Shown in pieces: positions 22,847-36,684 of a DNA stretch of 64,000 bases (its first letter is position 1; each line of letters begins with the position of its first letter). A program made the translations under genes and the position numbers. The stretch is from Pilatotrama ljubarskyi (Eukaryota; Basidiomycota; Agaricomycetes; Polyporales; Polyporaceae): NCBI GenBank assembly GCA_022385805.1, contig MU277708.1, positions 62,001-126,000 of the forward strand, given 5' to 3'. Under the pieces are notes generated by a model. It was given only the letters and a program-made list of their open reading frames with translations, did no database searches and was not told the DNA's origin.

Positions 22847-25743
22847 TCACCGGTTCTTCTTCGACTCCGTCTTCGTCTCCTTGCCTTCCGCTGCAGCGAC
22901 GTCGGCGGCGCCCACCTGACCGTACTCGTTCACCCGGTTGGGATCAACACGGTAGATCCATCGCTGTAATGAAGACATGTCGATATCCTGCAGCAGGGCG
23001 TGGCAACTCGCGAGACTTACTTGGTACAAGAAGATCAGGAATACGACATCGTCGCGGAAGCATGCCAGGCGGTGGAGAATCGGCATCTTAATACAGAACC
23101 TGCGAAATCACGGTGTGAGCATCCTTGAATAGACAAGAATTCCTCGAAGACACGCACGCAAAGAGATCGTCCACGACCTGCCAATAAGTAGTCAGTGCCT
23201 TGTCTTGAACTTATGTTGCACCGCATGACTTACAGTCGATAGCGTTTTGTACACCATAGCTTTCATCGGCATGTGGGCCACGCTCTTCAGCTTGTAGTTG
23301 ATGATGAGTTGCGGGATGAGTTGAGCCTGCCAGAGAAAGTGAGAATTCTGCCAACAATAATGTTGCCCAGGAAAATGACTCACGAATCCGAACATGTACA
23401 CGAATGAAGTCAAGGTGGAGATCACGAAGGAATACCATCCCTTGTGAGTCTCGTAGAGGAGAGAGTAGACCGTGTACGCCGCAAGGCAGGGGATGGTGAA
23501 CCAAGAGACGATACGAAACGCAAGCTTGTCATATCTGTAGAGCGCGATTCGTCATGAGAGTCGGGATTCTGAACCAGGCCGGCAATGGAGACGTACTCTT
23601 GGGTCTTCTTCTCATCCTCACTCAGGACGTGCTTGTCTGATCCCACACTCGGTCAACAGTTATGACTTCAGAAGACTGTACGCACCTTTGATCTGAATTT
23701 GGTACGGTAGCCAAGAGCCCGGCGGCGACGGTGCTACGCTGATATCGACGGCCTTGGTAATCTAGAGGCAATCGCTGAGCACCAGCACCTGCAGCGGCAT
23801 GTACGGCATGCTGACCTTCCAAGCCTCGATGACCACGCCGATACCTGAGCCCATTAGGATCATCCAACTTGTTTGCTCGTTGTTGTCGATCAGATACAGT
23901 AGGATTATGATCTGCACGAAGACGTTCGTAACGATCTGCAGGAAATTGGAGAGATCAGCGACATGCGCATGGTCAGCTTTGTCATTTGAACAACGCACAG
24001 TTCTGCAAATAGGTCAGTCAAAGAGATAGGTGTGCGACAGGTGACACAAGGGCGCACCTAACGGAGACACCGACGAGCTCCTGCTTCTTACGCCAGTGCG
24101 ACACATCGGAGCTGAAGGCTAGGAACTCGAACCTACCCAGCACCCGACCAAGTTTAGTACACGCAGTATCATCACTCGAGCAAGCCAGCACTCACACTAC
24201 ATGCAGCATGCTCACGAGCGCCGTCAACGCCAAGAAGTATGGGTTGGTCTCCACCAGCATCCGCTTGACCTCGTCCAGCTCCGCGCCGGACGTCGCGCCC
24301 TGCTGCTTCGCCGCCTCCGCAAAGCTCTGCGTCAGTGCTGCAAAGATTGTGAACTTCCAGTACGATATCGGCTGGAACTCGACCTGCAGCGGGAGGGTCG
24401 AAACTGTGGAGTTGATTTCGATGTACTGCGAGCGCAAGTGCCAGAACTCGTTCGGAAAGATAATGGGCTTGTAAAATGGGCGCCCGGATGCGTCGCGTTC
24501 GGGCGTGAGCTCGATGTCTGCCGTTGCAATCCCGAGGTCAGTAGTAAACGGATAAGGATGCTCTAGGGCGAAGCTCACATCGCGCCGCAGCTGGCTGAAC
24601 CTGCTGGAGGGGGATTGCTGGGTTGTCGGATATGAGCGCGAGAGTCAGATTCTGGACCGTTGCACAACTCAGTGGCTTGCACGAAACACAAGATCGACGA
24701 TACTTACATTGTGCCAGTGAGAGACGATGATATCTCCTTGAGGCTATGTACACTGCGTTAAGATATTCAGGAAGTCGCGTGCTTAAATACATAGCTGACC
24801 TCTTCCTCTTCTTCATGCTCTTGGTGGCCAGTGGTGGAGCCGCCCAGCAGGTTCTTCTCCCTCCGGATCTTTGCCTTGGGCAGATACTTCGTGAGCACTG
24901 GACATAGCTTAGCATCTGCTGGAAGCCAAAAAGACACCGTCGACTTACTCGTCCGCACATGATGGACCGACCGGGGATCAAACTTGGGATCCGTAGGGTC
25001 CGGGCTGGCGCCATCTCGCACGAGGAAGACATCCGCCCACAGCGATCCGTTATTCTGCACGCTCTGTTTTGCTCCACGTCAGCCAAGACACACAGCGTCC
25101 CACATCTCATAATACTCACAGGCGGCAGGTTCACCGAAAACTCCGCGACACGCTTCTCGTTCCAGTCGCCAAAGGTGATGTTGTTCCACACCAAGCTCGG
25201 GAGCTCCGCGTCCTCGTCTTTCCTGTAGCCCGACGTCCACTTCTTCGAGAACACATCTCCGGTCGGAGACGTGGACAGGTGCACATGCATTGCCAGCGGG
25301 ATGCCGAGCGGCCACGCAGGGACAGCCTGCGTAGGGATCGCATTCGCGACGGGGGCTTGTCCGGGTACCTGTGCTTGCGGCACCGACGCCTGAGAGGCCG
25401 CGGGGTCGACCGCAGGCTGCTGTTGCTTCGAGCCAAGGAACTTGCTAACTGTGTAACATACCGCGCAACCGGGCATACAAGAAGATGCCCACGCTTAGAG
25501 TCAGCACAGCGCCGCATCGACTTCGGAAGGGTGATAGTGCGTACCCAACTGCCCGACCACAAGAGCCAGAATCACTTGCTGGGGAAGACAACGCCGTCAG
25601 AAAGGGCTGCGCGGGCCACATGGAGGAGTACGTACCTGTGCGATGGCAAAGAACTTGCGGGCGGGACTCTCCTGTTCGCCGGCAGCTCTGCCGTTCGCGT
25701 TCGCTGGGGCGGCGGCCCGCGCGGGCGCGTTGGGAGTGGACAT
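22847..25743 (-). CDS. CLPTM1-family multipass membrane protein
   Basis: Homolog of cleft lip and palate transmembrane protein 1, an ER/Golgi membrane family tied to receptor trafficking and lipid scrambling in animals. The ATG at 25743 gives MSTPNAPARAAAPANANGRA, then a first membrane segment (VILALVVGQL). A long lumenal domain follows, with family blocks PLAMHVHLSTSP, SLVWNNITFGDWNEKR, NGSLWADVFLVRDGASPDP, PQGDIIVSHWHNNLTLALI and YKPIIFPNEFWHLRSQYIEI. The C-terminal half carries several membrane helices (NPYFLALTALVSMLHVVFEFLAF; EQTSWMILMGSGIGVVIEAWK; FGFAQLIPQLIINYKLKSVA) and the conserved DDLFAFCIKMPILHRLACFRD. It ends in a charged KETKTESKKNR tail. About eleven short introns. All signature blocks are present, so the gene looks intact. 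Confidence 0.92.
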
Positions 25744-26216
25744 TGCGTTGCGCACTGCCTAGAGTGTCCTCGGTGAACTCGGGAACTATTCGACGCTGCG
25801 ATGCTCAGTAGTCGGCCGGGAGAGCACAGCTGCAACGGGGAACGAGGCGAAGCGTGTCTGTCGGAATCCAGTGCTGGCCCGGGAGTCGCGCTCTTCGTAT
25901 ACGCGCATCTCTTAGGCGCCCATACTTCAGCCGGACCGGGGTCGTCCCTTTCGGGTATGCTGACAACCCTCCTCCCCCATACACAGGGAGCAGTATACAT
26001 TCGCAGGTGTCTGAAGTAACAGAAGTTCCGCTATGACCGGGGAAACCGACCATGGCTGAATCCAGGAAGGTGGTTCATATGTCACTACAAGATAAGGGCC
26101 CGGGTACAACCACAGCCCAGTATAATACTAGGCAGGAAACTGTTCCCGCACTATGCCGAGTCCTTGAAGGCTCAAGTGGGTCCTCGACAACATGCAACGT
26201 CCAGAGATCACTGCTT
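25744..26216. other. Intergenic: CLPTM1 promoter and GST-like gene 3' flank
   Basis: 473 bp between two minus-strand genes. No supported coding or repeat feature. Confidence 0.5.
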
Positions 26217-27566
26217 TCATAGCTTTGCGCCTACTGCGCTCTCGGGCTTGATGACGAAGTTGAGCCTCGGGAAGTGGCAGTACACAGGCTTGCCCGAGTT
26301 GCCCTGCGTCTCGATCGCGACCTCTTCGCGGCTCAGAGAGACCAGCTTTCCGACAGTGGGGATTTTCCCTGTGTCAAGCGGTTCAGGAACCCATCGGCAC
26401 CTCGCAGCACTACCCTGGACATACCATTGTCAGACGGCGTGACGGATACGTATTGATGCTGCTTGATTCCTAGGCGGGCAGCCTCGGTCTCGTCAAAGCC
26501 GACGGTCCTGGGGTCCTCGGACACCGACGCATGGATGATCTCCGCAGCCTGCGCACCGGAAATATTATCCAGCACGGTCTTCTGCTGCGAGCCGACCTTC
26601 GCGATATACTCGGACGTTCGGGTGATCCACTGAGCCTACAATCAGTGCGATCCTGCTACAGCCGTAAGCGGGATGCATACTGCAGTACTGGCAGGGAATT
26701 TGGCACGGTCGAAGAGGTCTCTCAAGGACCGGAATTGTTGCATCCATGCCCACGAGAAATGGACACTGATATCGGCCAGGCTCGGTGTCTCCGTGTCCAT
26801 GAGCCATTCACGGCCATCCGCGAGCTGTTCCTCAAGAAGCGCCTGCTTCCAACGTTAGCCTTCCGAAGGCTGGGCGGTATGAGCGACGCACCAAATGAGA
26901 TACGAGCCAGCTCTTGACCACAGGCTGGTTTGCGGCCATCGCATCCGGGTCGATCTTCTTACCCAGCCACTGCAACAGGGCTCAGTCAGTACACCGGCAG
27001 GTCCGACATGACCGAAACACGAGGCAACACATACTGCGCTCCTATCATTCACGAACTCCGGGGCAAACTTGTTGTAAGGAAGATTCTCTGCGGCCAGTGG
27101 GAAGAGTGCACGATCCGCGTAGGTCATGGACAGCGCTTTGATCATCCCCGTGTCCGCTTTGCCTCCTCCCTTCCGTGCTGGAAAGAGCGTGCCATAACCC
27201 TCGGAAGGCGGGAAGCGACGCTCGAGGACGGTAGCGATGAGGCTGCTGTCACAGTAGACGTCTTTGCCAATTGCGAGAATGGGTATTCGGCGGTATGTTA
27301 CTCCGAGGCGGTCTGCCAAGTCCGGACGAGGCAAGGTCATTGAGACCTTCCCTACGGGTTTAACGGTGCACGGGCGCATCAACGGAGAAGGCAAATACCT
27401 CGACCCTGAGGTGAGGAATCCGTTTGACAGCGAGCAGGTTCTTGACCTTCGTTGCGAAGGGAGACGCATCGTAACTTGTGGAGGGAATTCAGACGGGTGA
27501 CTTGGAGGATAGCCAGTGCTCGACTTACTGGTACAACACGACTGGAAGCTTGGCGGCGGCGGTCAT
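26217..27566 (-). CDS. Glutathione S-transferase-like protein
   Basis: Cytosolic GST-fold protein of about 340 aa. The ATG at 27566 begins MTAAAKLPVVLY. After splicing, the thioredoxin-like N-terminal domain reads YDASPFATKVKNLLAVKRIP, then VSMTLPRPDL, then GVTYRRIPILAIGKDVYCDS, ending in the CDSSLI glutathione-binding loop position. The helical C-terminal domain contains MAANQPVVKSWLVSHLALLE and LMDTETPSLADISVHFSWAW. The last part (GKIPTVGKLVSLSREEVAIE, PVYCHFPRLNFVIKPE) is an extra module common in fungal members and absent from classical GSTs. The catalytic Ser/Cys position in the YDASPFATK loop is plausible but not proven, so activity is unknown. The first coding exon is very short and its intron splits the YH codon region. 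Confidence 0.8.
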
Positions 27567-28519
27567 TTTGTGGACTGCTCACCAGCGGCCTTGTGTGAGT
27601 GTTAAAACCTGGATGGCGACTCTGCGAGAGCCTGTGAAAGGCAGGTTTTATGCTGAGTTCAGTGGCCAGCGTCCTGTACTTGGATGCTTATTAGAGTCTG
27701 ACGAGTCCGGGGTAAGAGGTGGGTAAAAGCCGGACGAGTGGCCGAGGGCCGGAAAATCACATTTGCCGCTCGGGGGTCCGCACAATTGCTATAGATCTCA
27801 CAAGCAGATCGATCGCGATCGGTACTCAGTCGACAAGCAGGAGGGACATTTAGCAGAACGCGTCGGACAGTGCATTCGTCTTGCGCAAAAGACACTGGAT
27901 ATTCTGACCGGCAGGCGCTCCGATACAGGCAGCCTGCAATGCGTCCAGTCGACATGAGGCTCTCAGAAGCACGTCGTTCGCCTGCGCCCATCACTTTATG
28001 AAGGTGCTTGAAACGTGGCAGGGTAATTATAGGCCGTCCCCGGACACCCCTGTCCTCCCGGCGGCGCAGACACTCGTTGCTACATTCACGCCACCCTCTT
28101 TTCTAGGTGTGGCGGCGTAGTCCGCAGCGGCCATCGCTGAGCGTATCGATCCTCCAATCAGGCGGGTTTTGACAAGCAACGCAATTCAGAGCAGAGGGAG
28201 CGAGGACCTCCTGTGCGCAGGGAGCACCCAGGATTGAATGCAATAGGTCTCAGACGTTTCATGCGGAGGCAGACGAATGGAGGTTTGAGAGATACAGTGA
28301 AGGACAGCCATGGCATCGCCTACGGAGGGGTGACCGGAGTCCGCATGCGGACGGGCGGGGGCGATGACAGGGCGCTCGTTGTTGCTGTGGTACAAGAACG
28401 CTCACCTCGGGTTTGCTGCACAACTTCCACGACGCACCACGTCCCCGGCAGGCCCGCTCACGACCCCTCTCCTCGACCAAGACCGTCGCTTTCTCTCAGA
28501 GCGTGCCGCCCACCTCGCC
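27567..28519. other. Divergent intergenic region: GST-like and chitin synthase promoters
   Basis: 953 bp containing the 5' flanks of both genes. A frame in line with the chitin synthase extends upstream of its ATG to 28364, but I treat that as leader sequence. No repeat is evident. Confidence 0.5.
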
Positions 28520-31500
28520 ATGGCCCAGGACCAACGACCGCCTCTGCCTTCATTGTCGTCTCAAACCTCCATAACAGATGACAGCACGGTGGGAGACCCC
28601 TTCGCTGACCGCCCGCGACAAATCAACTTTGCGGAGCCCACCATGCCCACCCCCATGCAGAGCGTTACGTCCTTCCCGAACGAGTTTGGGACGCTCGACC
28701 AGTACGACGCGGAGGAGGAGGAGAAGCTGCCTCTGAACAGAGGCGCGGGGTCGCTGTACCCGCCTCCGTAAGTCCCATGGCGCGTGTCCGCAGTAACGCC
28801 GCGCACAAAACTGAGCGGGTTGCGTGCAGGCAATTCGATCCGAACTCGTACGGAGATCCCTACGGCCGCCCCATCTCAGTCGCCTCTACTTCGTCTCAGG
28901 GTGTCGAGTCGCAATGGAGACGCCGTCAGACCATCAAGCGTGGCGTTACGCGCAAGGTCAAACTGACCAAAGGAAACTTCATCACCGAGTACCCAGTACC
29001 AAGTCCTGTGTTCACTGCTATCGAGCCCAAGTGGCAGAATAGTAAATCCACGGAGTTCTCGTGAGTTAGCTTGACTGCGCCTATCCTCCCAGCCGCTCAC
29101 CTCTTGCAGGCATATGCGTTACACGGCGGCCACATGCGATCCGGACGACTTTTCGGAGGCAAACGGGTACAGTCTCCGGACGAAGCTGTACCAGCGGCAG
29201 ACCGAGCTCCTCATCGCAGTCACCTCCTACAACGAGGACAAGACCCTCTACGCTCGCACGCTGCACGGTGTCATGTTGAACATTCGTGACATCTGCAAGA
29301 CCAAGCAGTCCAAGTACTGGCGTCGTTCCGCGGAGGAGGGTATACCGGGTTGGCAGAGGATCACAGTCGCGCTCATCGTTGATGGTCTCGAGCCTATGGA
29401 CAAGACGGTGCTGGATATTCTCGCCACTGTCGGCGTTTATCAAGACGGTGTCATGAAGAAGCAGGTCGACGGGAAGGACACCGTCGCCCACATCTTTGAG
29501 GTATTGCGACCATCTCAGTGCATCTGACAGGCGTTGACAATTATGGCAGTACACGACCCAACTGTCCGTCGACGCAACCCCTCAGCTGGTAGTTCCTCAT
29601 GCGGATGATCCGAACAACTTGGTACCTGTTCAGATCATTCTCGTCATCAAGGCGAAGAACCAGAAGAAGATCAACTCTCACCGATGGCTCTTCAATGCTA
29701 TCGGCAAAATGCTTGAGGTGTGGTGATTGCTGTGGAGAGTCTGGACATGCGTTGATCATTTTCTTCAGCCTGAGATTTGCGTGCTGATTGATGCGGGTAC
29801 CAAGCCTGGTCGGAAGTCCATCTACTACCTGTGGGAAGCGTTCTATAACGATCCTCACCTTGGCGGTTGCTGTGGTGAGATTCACGCGATGATTGAGGGT
29901 GGCCGCAAGCTGCTCAACCCCCTCGTGGCGGCACAAAACTTCGAGTACAAGATGTCCAATATCCTTGGTACGTGTTGACACGCCGGCATACACACGCCAT
30001 GCTGACTTCACACGGCCCGCAGACAAGCCGCTCGAGAGTAGCTTCGGTTATGTATCCGTGCTGCCCGGGGCCTTCTCCGCGTACCGGTACCGCGCCATTC
30101 TCGGACGACCTCTCGAGCAGTACTTCCATGGAGACCACTCTTTGGCAGACCGTCTGGGCCCGAAGGGTATCTACGGCATGAACATCTTCACCAAGAACAT
30201 GTTCTTGGCCGAGGATCGTATCCTCTGTTTCGAGCTTGTCGCGAAGGCGAACGACAGGTGGACGTTGACGTACGTCAAGCCCAGTAAGGCGGAGACCGAT
30301 GTGCCAGAGACGGCTGCTGAGCTCATCGGCCAACGTCGTCGTTGGCTGAACGGGTCGTTCGCCGCTTCCGTCGTACGTCCCTTTGTCCCTTGCGTGGTGA
30401 ATGCTGGTTAACACTCGACCAGTACGCTGTCGTCAACTTCTTCAAGCTGTACAAGTCTGGTCACGGCTTGATCCGCATGTTCTTCTTCCATATCCAAGCA
30501 CTGGTTCGTGCTACCGTTACTCTCACCCAGTGTATGTGGGAGTATTGATGATAGGCGACAGTACAACGTCTTCAACCTGATCTTCTCGTGGTTCGCCCTC
30601 GCGAATATCTGGCTCACGTTCGCTATCATCATCGACCTGCTCCCCGGTCAAAACATCATCTTCTTCGGCACCGCAACTGTGGTGAGTACGCCTCAGCTGT
30701 TCTACTGAAGTACGCATTCCCTGATGTGTTCCACGCAGACTCACTGGATCAACCTGGCTCTGAAGTGGATCTACCTCGCTTTCTTGGCCCTTCAGGTACG
30801 TTGTATTCCATCGTGCCAGTGCCAGCACTCACGATCATACAGTTTGTCCTCGCCCTGGGCAATCGGCCGAAAGGTGAACGAGCGACGTACAACATCACGC
30901 TCTGGTACGTCTGTATTCGCAGTGAGGTTACATGCGTGTCCTAAGCATACGTGCAGGGTGTATGGCATCCTGGCTGTCTACCTCCTGGTTTGCTCCTTCG
31001 CGCTGACCGTCAAGGCCTTCCAAGTACGATGACTTGTGAGATTGAGTCGCTGCGTACCTGACTTTCTTGTGTATAGAACATACCCAATCAGCTGCATGAC
31101 AAGACGACAGCGCAGATCATCAAGTCGTTCTTTATCCCCCCAATCGGTGCTCTGATTGCCGCGATGCTATCGACCTTTGGTCTCTGGCTGATCGCCTCCC
31201 TACTCTACGTGCGTACTTTACCCGCTGAAGCGGTCCATAACCGTCGCTGACAAAGGCACAGCGTGACCCCTGGCATATCCTGTCGAGCATGTTCCAATAC
31301 CTGTGTCTGGCGCCGAGCTTCACGAACGTCCTGAACGTCTACGCGTTCTGCAACCTCCACGACGTGTCCTGGGGTACTAAGGGCAGCGACAAGGCCGAGG
31401 CACTGCCCTCCGTGTCGTCCAAGAAGACCAAAGACGCGGAGGTGGCGGTTGTCGAGGACACGACGCGCGACAAGGAGGACCTCGACGCCACTTTTAAGGA

Positions 31501-31883
31501 GACGGTTACGCGCGCGCTGACGAAGCTCGAGGTGAAGGAGGTGATCGAGAAGCCGACGATGGACGACGAGAACAAGACGTTCCGCACGCGGCTCGTCGCG
31601 TTCTGGATGCTCACGAACGCCGGGCTCGCCGTCGCGATCCAGAACCTCAATGGCCTCGACGAGAACGGGAAGGCGGACGAGGCGAAGCTCGTCCAGCGCC
31701 AGAACACGTACTTTGCCGTCATCCTGTACTCGACGTTCGGTCTCGCGCTCGTCAAGTTTGTAGGGGTGAGTTTTGGTTTTCAGTCGAACCGTGCTATGAT
31801 GAGTACTGACGCGATGTGGCGTTGCGCAGTGTCTCTTCTACTGGTTCAAGAGGAACCTCTTCCGCTGCTGCCGCAGGAACTGA
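28520..31883 (+). CDS. Chitin synthase, class III-like
   Basis: Plasma-membrane glycosyltransferase that polymerises GlcNAc from UDP-GlcNAc into wall chitin. The ATG at 28520 gives a disordered Pro/Ser/Gln N-terminus ([15 protein letters not shown]). It is followed by the chitin synthase N-terminal domain ([39 protein letters not shown]). Catalytic-domain landmarks are [62 protein letters not shown] and the product-binding [13 protein letters not shown]. Several membrane helices follow ([20 protein letters not shown] and later ones), then the division-1 mark [14 protein letters not shown]. The wording of the catalytic block matches class III enzymes of ascomycetes most closely. About twelve short introns. 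The C-terminus FRCCRRN is Cys/Arg-rich. The gene appears complete. Confidence 0.93.
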
Positions 31884-32495
31884 GCCTGCCGCTGTGGTAT
31901 CACGTCGAGGATGGGCCCTGTCTATGCTGACCCGTCCTCTGGTGGACTTCCGTACTCGGGTCATGGACACTTCGTGCTACGCCCGTTTTAGGAATTGCCC
32001 CCTCTTACCGTTTCATGACGCATGTTTTTTGCGACGATATATCCTATTGTAGTTATGTCAGGGGCTTCTACAGGTCCCAGATGGCTGGATCTGGTCTTCT
32101 CTGGTAATCGAGCGGATGGATTTCGTTTCCTCGTTCTGCAGGCTGGTGTTCCAAATGTGCCCCAAGGGCTGTAGGACGATATGGAGTCACGATCACCATC
32201 CGAAGTACGTCGTGTACGCCAATAGTTCGAGCGGCCTCGTGAAGCCTTTCCTTGTTCTGGCACACGCGGAGTATCGCAAGGTCGTACATAGCTCACATTG
32301 GACGAGGAACCACGCCTCGGATAGATGTGGACAAGAATACAAATGCACTCGGCACTATGGAGTCGTGGATGTCGTGACAGCAAAACAAAACAGAACGAAC
32401 GGCGAAGATACGATGACGCGAGACATAATAATGGTACAGAAGAGATCAACCCGCAGTGGCAACCCCGAGGACAGTGTGGCGGCTGACGACGCCGT
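31884..32495. other. Convergent intergenic region
   Basis: 3' flanks of chitin synthase (+) and the Spo12-like gene (-). No supported coding frame. Confidence 0.5.
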
Positions 32496-33022
32496 CTAGA
32501 ACGGGTTCTCGTCCTCGTCTACCTTGCCCCCTGTTGAGGGCTGGTTGGCCGCCTGAGGCGCGGCTTCTGACTCGGAGTCAGAGCTGTTGCTCTCCTGTTG
32601 GCCGAAGAGCGAGGGCATGGGCTTGGAAACACCCCTTAGGCATCGCGTATGTTAGCATACGGACGGTTGAAGCGATGAGCCACTCAGACAACTCACTTCG
32701 CAAAGTGCTTCTTCTTGGTCGCATTCAGCTTCTGGCTGCACGGGGTCATCATGTTGTCCGTGGGCGACACGTAGGTCGGATTGCTAGGAACGCCTGAGGT
32801 GCGGTTCCAGTACGCTGTGTTGAACTGTACTCACTGCGACTTCGCGAACTTCTTCGCAAGCAGAGCCTTGGCACCCATACCGGGAGCCTGGTTGATTGGG
32901 CCATTCGTAGCATTGCCCAGAGGTGCCTGAGGTACTACGACGTGTGCGGCTTGAGATGGGTTGTGGAGGGGCTGGATCGGAGTGCCGATGGGGGAGTCGT
33001 TGGGAGTAGTAGTCGCAGACAT
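32496..33022 (-). CDS. Small Spo12-like protein (137 aa)
   Basis: Three exons joined in frame (introns of 51 and 62 nt) give 137 residues starting MSATTTPNDSPIGTPIQPLH at 33022. The middle carries MGAKALLAKKFAKS, then the best-conserved stretch SPTDNMMTPCSQKLNATKKK. This resembles the short Ser-Pro/Thr-Pro phosphorylation box of the fungal Spo12 family, regulators of mitotic exit. The tail is acidic and Gln/Ser-rich (SDSESEAAPQAANQP, then DEDENPF). The protein is otherwise predicted to be disordered. The Spo12 assignment rests on one short motif, so it is tentative; that the gene is coding is much surer, because both splices are canonical and keep frame. Confidence 0.6.
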
Positions 33023-35573
33023 GATCACGATAGTTTCGGGCGAGCGGGGTTAACTTGAGTGCGAAGGGGCGGCAGGGAGTGCGGCGAGGATGTGGTCGTG
33101 AAGGAAGAGGATGTGGCTGGCTGGAGGTTGGACTTGCTGTTCGTTTTGTCCACGCGCGCCTCCTAAATTGAACATCACGTGCACCGTGGTCGCGTTTCCC
33201 TCTCCAGACCACGTGTCCGCGTCGCCCGTACTTGCTGCCCAATTGCTGCCACTGGTACTTGCTTCTCCCTTCTCCTTCGACCACGATGGTGAGCTCTTCT
33301 ACTCATCTACTACCGGCCACTCTCAGCAAATAGGATGGTGTGCATGGACGGCACAGGCTCACTTTTCTAACACCGTAGGTTCCGGAGTGCTCGGTTTGAA
33401 TCGGCTATAGCCCGCTATGCTGACGCGGCTACACTCGTACACTAAGATGTGCCCAACATTCATGATGGTGAGTACATGCATATATGCGCAATCCTTGTGA
33501 TTTATGCTCCTTTGCGCGAATAGCGTGCCTGATGGGCGCCGGATGGCACGGGCTCTCCGAGGAGTCGTAAGTACGACTCGAGCTAGATTGAACCTGATCA
33601 TGATCAGGCGGCTTTCGCATTCAATGTAAGGCGTCTTCCAAACCCTGCCCAGTGGTAACCAAAGCAACAGCGTGCGGCTTGATTTCCGCTCACCCGCTCA
33701 CCAGACTTTCACCGGTAGAGGCGCGAAGTGAGCTCCCACAGACGCATTCCCACCGGCGCATACATCGTCCACGTTGCTGATGGAGGGACTCCTTCGTGCA
33801 CTAGCAGTCGAGCTCTGACATCGACTCTATTGGCGTCCGCAGCGCTGCCGCACACAGTGACGGAACCGATTCCCAGCATCACCTTCGTAGTGCTGCACTT
33901 TGGGCAGCACGGATCAGCCGTCGGTGGCAAGCTACGCCGCGGCCTCAAAGTAATCTGCTAGAATGCTGGAATGCTTACAGCTGAGGGTGTGGCGTGTCAA
34001 CGCACTACCGTGACCGTAACGACTGCCCTGACTTGACTGAATTCTGCACAGTACGTAGGTGCGGTACGGCTGCCCCGCGCCATCTCGCATGTTTTACCAA
34101 AGATACGTACGCAGGCGACGCCCAGCAGCGCAATCATCACTGCGAGCACCTCTGTCGAGTCTGTCTTGAATCCCAGTGGGAGCGTTCTGCTCCCGACCTA
34201 ACCAGCTAGCTCCGACACTTGAGGGCAGTCCTGCAAGTGGATCCGGTGCGTTCATTCTTTGGCCGAGTTTCTGGCTTTGATGTCTGACCTTCAGATGTTC
34301 CCAGAACTTTGCAGGCTGATACGCGAAGCGTGGTTCAGTACATTGCGCGATGAACGGCATGCCACGTCGTCATCCGATTTCGGATGTCGTAGCGCAAGCC
34401 GACACCTTCAACTGTCGAGACATGTACGCTGGCAGACTGGGTGGCGCTGCGCACGGCGCCGTCTGCAATACAAGCCCGTACTCTATCTATCCTCGACGCT
34501 AATGACGGCGACATTGACATACGCGCACAGAGATACTGCATGTCGAGTAGTGGAGGACCCGCCCATACCTGAGACATACCGTCACGCCTCCTCTTCGTCA
34601 TATATAAGGTGCTCTCGACACTCGTGCCAGACTCACCGCAATTCATACGTTCAGGCCGGCGCAAGTCCAGCGGAAATGCCTGCCGAAAGTACAGCAAGAC
34701 GCTGCTAGATAGGATTTAGACAAGGCCCGCGCACCTCCCGTCCTACGGAACACGAGGGGCTCCAACATCACTCCGCTCTTCCAATTGAGGCCTTTCGCTC
34801 CCTTGGACCTTGGTGTAATCTCGGGGCGCAGTTACCAACCTGTCAGCCGCATCACCTCGCGTGGGGGCTTCTCGGGCGTACTCGCTCCTCTCCGCAACAG
34901 CGCCGGTTGCGGTGCCTGGCATGGCCCCGGAAATGGTTTATGGCTTAGGCAATCCGTAACATCGATAGAGGTCGAAGATGGAGATCCTGGCGCAGGCGGA
35001 CGCGCACTTCTCACCATCTGTCGTGCCATTGGCTGTCTGTCGGACAGAGAGCGCGGCCACCGCACTATGTCTGCACGTTGTAGATATATCTCCGCTCTGC
35101 GCCCGCCGGATCGTCGTCCTCCCATGTTGGCAGTTTGGGCTTCCGCGACTACTAGCACTTCGTGAGGTCACCAGGGAGGCTGACGGGTTATGGATTGAGA
35201 CACCGAGCGCCCTCGTGGCCACTACACGAGCCTATTGGGGGAGTTCGTGCGGGAGGCCGGGGCTGGAAGCGCTGACGACTTCCCGGTCGGGATTTGGACG
35301 AGGGCATGATGAGGGCTGGGGTTGAGGCCAGTACATGCAGAGAGCAGGAGGGCACTCTGAGAATTCTGAAATCCGGCATCATCATCTGAGATCCACGCGA
35401 GGGCTTTAGAGTGGATCTTCCGCATCTGCATGGGGTTCCCGTTCATTACCCCAGGCGCGAGATCGAAGTACACCCAGCCTAGAGTCGAGCCTCGAGCCTT
35501 CATCGAGCAGCAGGGTCCAGCGACGGTTATAACGAATTGTTCGCGTGATCAGAGCTGATCGTTCCGTTGCGCC

Positions 35574-35759
35574 ATGGAGGACGGTGCGGGCGCCCCGCTG
35601 ATCATCGCCGAGGAGCGGGTTCCAGCAGAAGACGCCGAAGAGCTCGAAGACATGATGGATATCTCGTCACTGGCGTGTCATTGCTCCGGGCGCGCGTACG
35701 TGCACGGCCGAGACGAACGCAGGGCGGCCAGGACGGCGACGCGCGCCTCAAGCAGTTGA
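35574..35759 (+). other. Unassigned short open frame (61 codons)
   Basis: Starts MEDGAGAPLIIAEERVPAED and continues with an acidic helix-like run (AEELEDMMDISSL), which looks more protein-like than its surroundings. The second half is Arg/Ala-rich and poor. It could be the first exon of an unrecognised or decayed gene, or chance. No homology is recognised. Confidence 0.2.
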
Positions 35760-36684
35760 TGGCTGGGACAACTGGTGGAGGCTTGGAGCTGCGCGGCTGA
35801 TGCGGAGGAAGGGTCCGCTGCACTCGCCTTGTGATTCTATAGAGTGGACGTTCGGGGGTCGCATGACGCGGAACGCTATGGGCTTGTTGGGGGAGAGTCA
35901 GGGATTGTGGGCGAACGTGGATAGAGAGCGAGGTGAGGCGTTACGGCAGAGCTTATCCGCACATTGTCGTTCGCTCATGCAAGAGGGCTGAGGTGCGTGG
36001 TGGCGTGCGTGTGCGCCGCGTGGAGGCGAGAACTGTGGGCGTCCGCGAGCAGAGAAGGTTGATTGCATTTGGTATATGTTGTGCTAAGACGAGTATAGGA
36101 AGGAATCGGGGGCAATGGGAGAGCAGTATAAGCAGAAGGCAGCGCAAATTGGTACGCACCGAGAGTCAGAGTACGAGCCCGGTGGTGTGGGCAGCGGGGC
36201 GATCGATTAGGTGACCATTGGGCGATGCGAGCGATGGGCACACGAACGTGGTGATGGTCGCGGCCGAGGGAGAACTCTGGGCCACGTCGGGGGCAGAGCG
36301 TACGTGAGGATTAGTCGTGCGATTGCCGACCAGGCAGGCAAACATCAGGTGAGCAAGAGGCTGGGCAGGTGAGGAGCGTGTCGGAGGTGGAGAAACATGC
36401 GAGAGACGGCGAGCGCAGGGGGAGAGACGACGGCGGACGGAGGGAGACGACGGCCGAGGCGTCGAGCGCGGGTGCCTGTGAGGGCAGACGGATTTGGCAG
36501 GACGGGGCGGATGGCTAAAAGGCTAAATAAAACACTAGCGCACTCCTCCCGCACGGCGACGGCAGCCAACAGCAGCAGACGCATTCAGCACAGACATTAT
36601 ATTCGAGTGAGACATCCGCCAACGAGTGCTGCGCGGAGAAACCGTGCGCGCAGATCGATATTCACGCTATACTATATACTACGC

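Noticed and set aside
33262..33420. Possible start codon followed at once by an intron (ATG then GTGAGC) near 33290
   Set aside because: The pattern resembles some ribosomal-protein genes, but the joined frame stops after about 16 codons and matches nothing.
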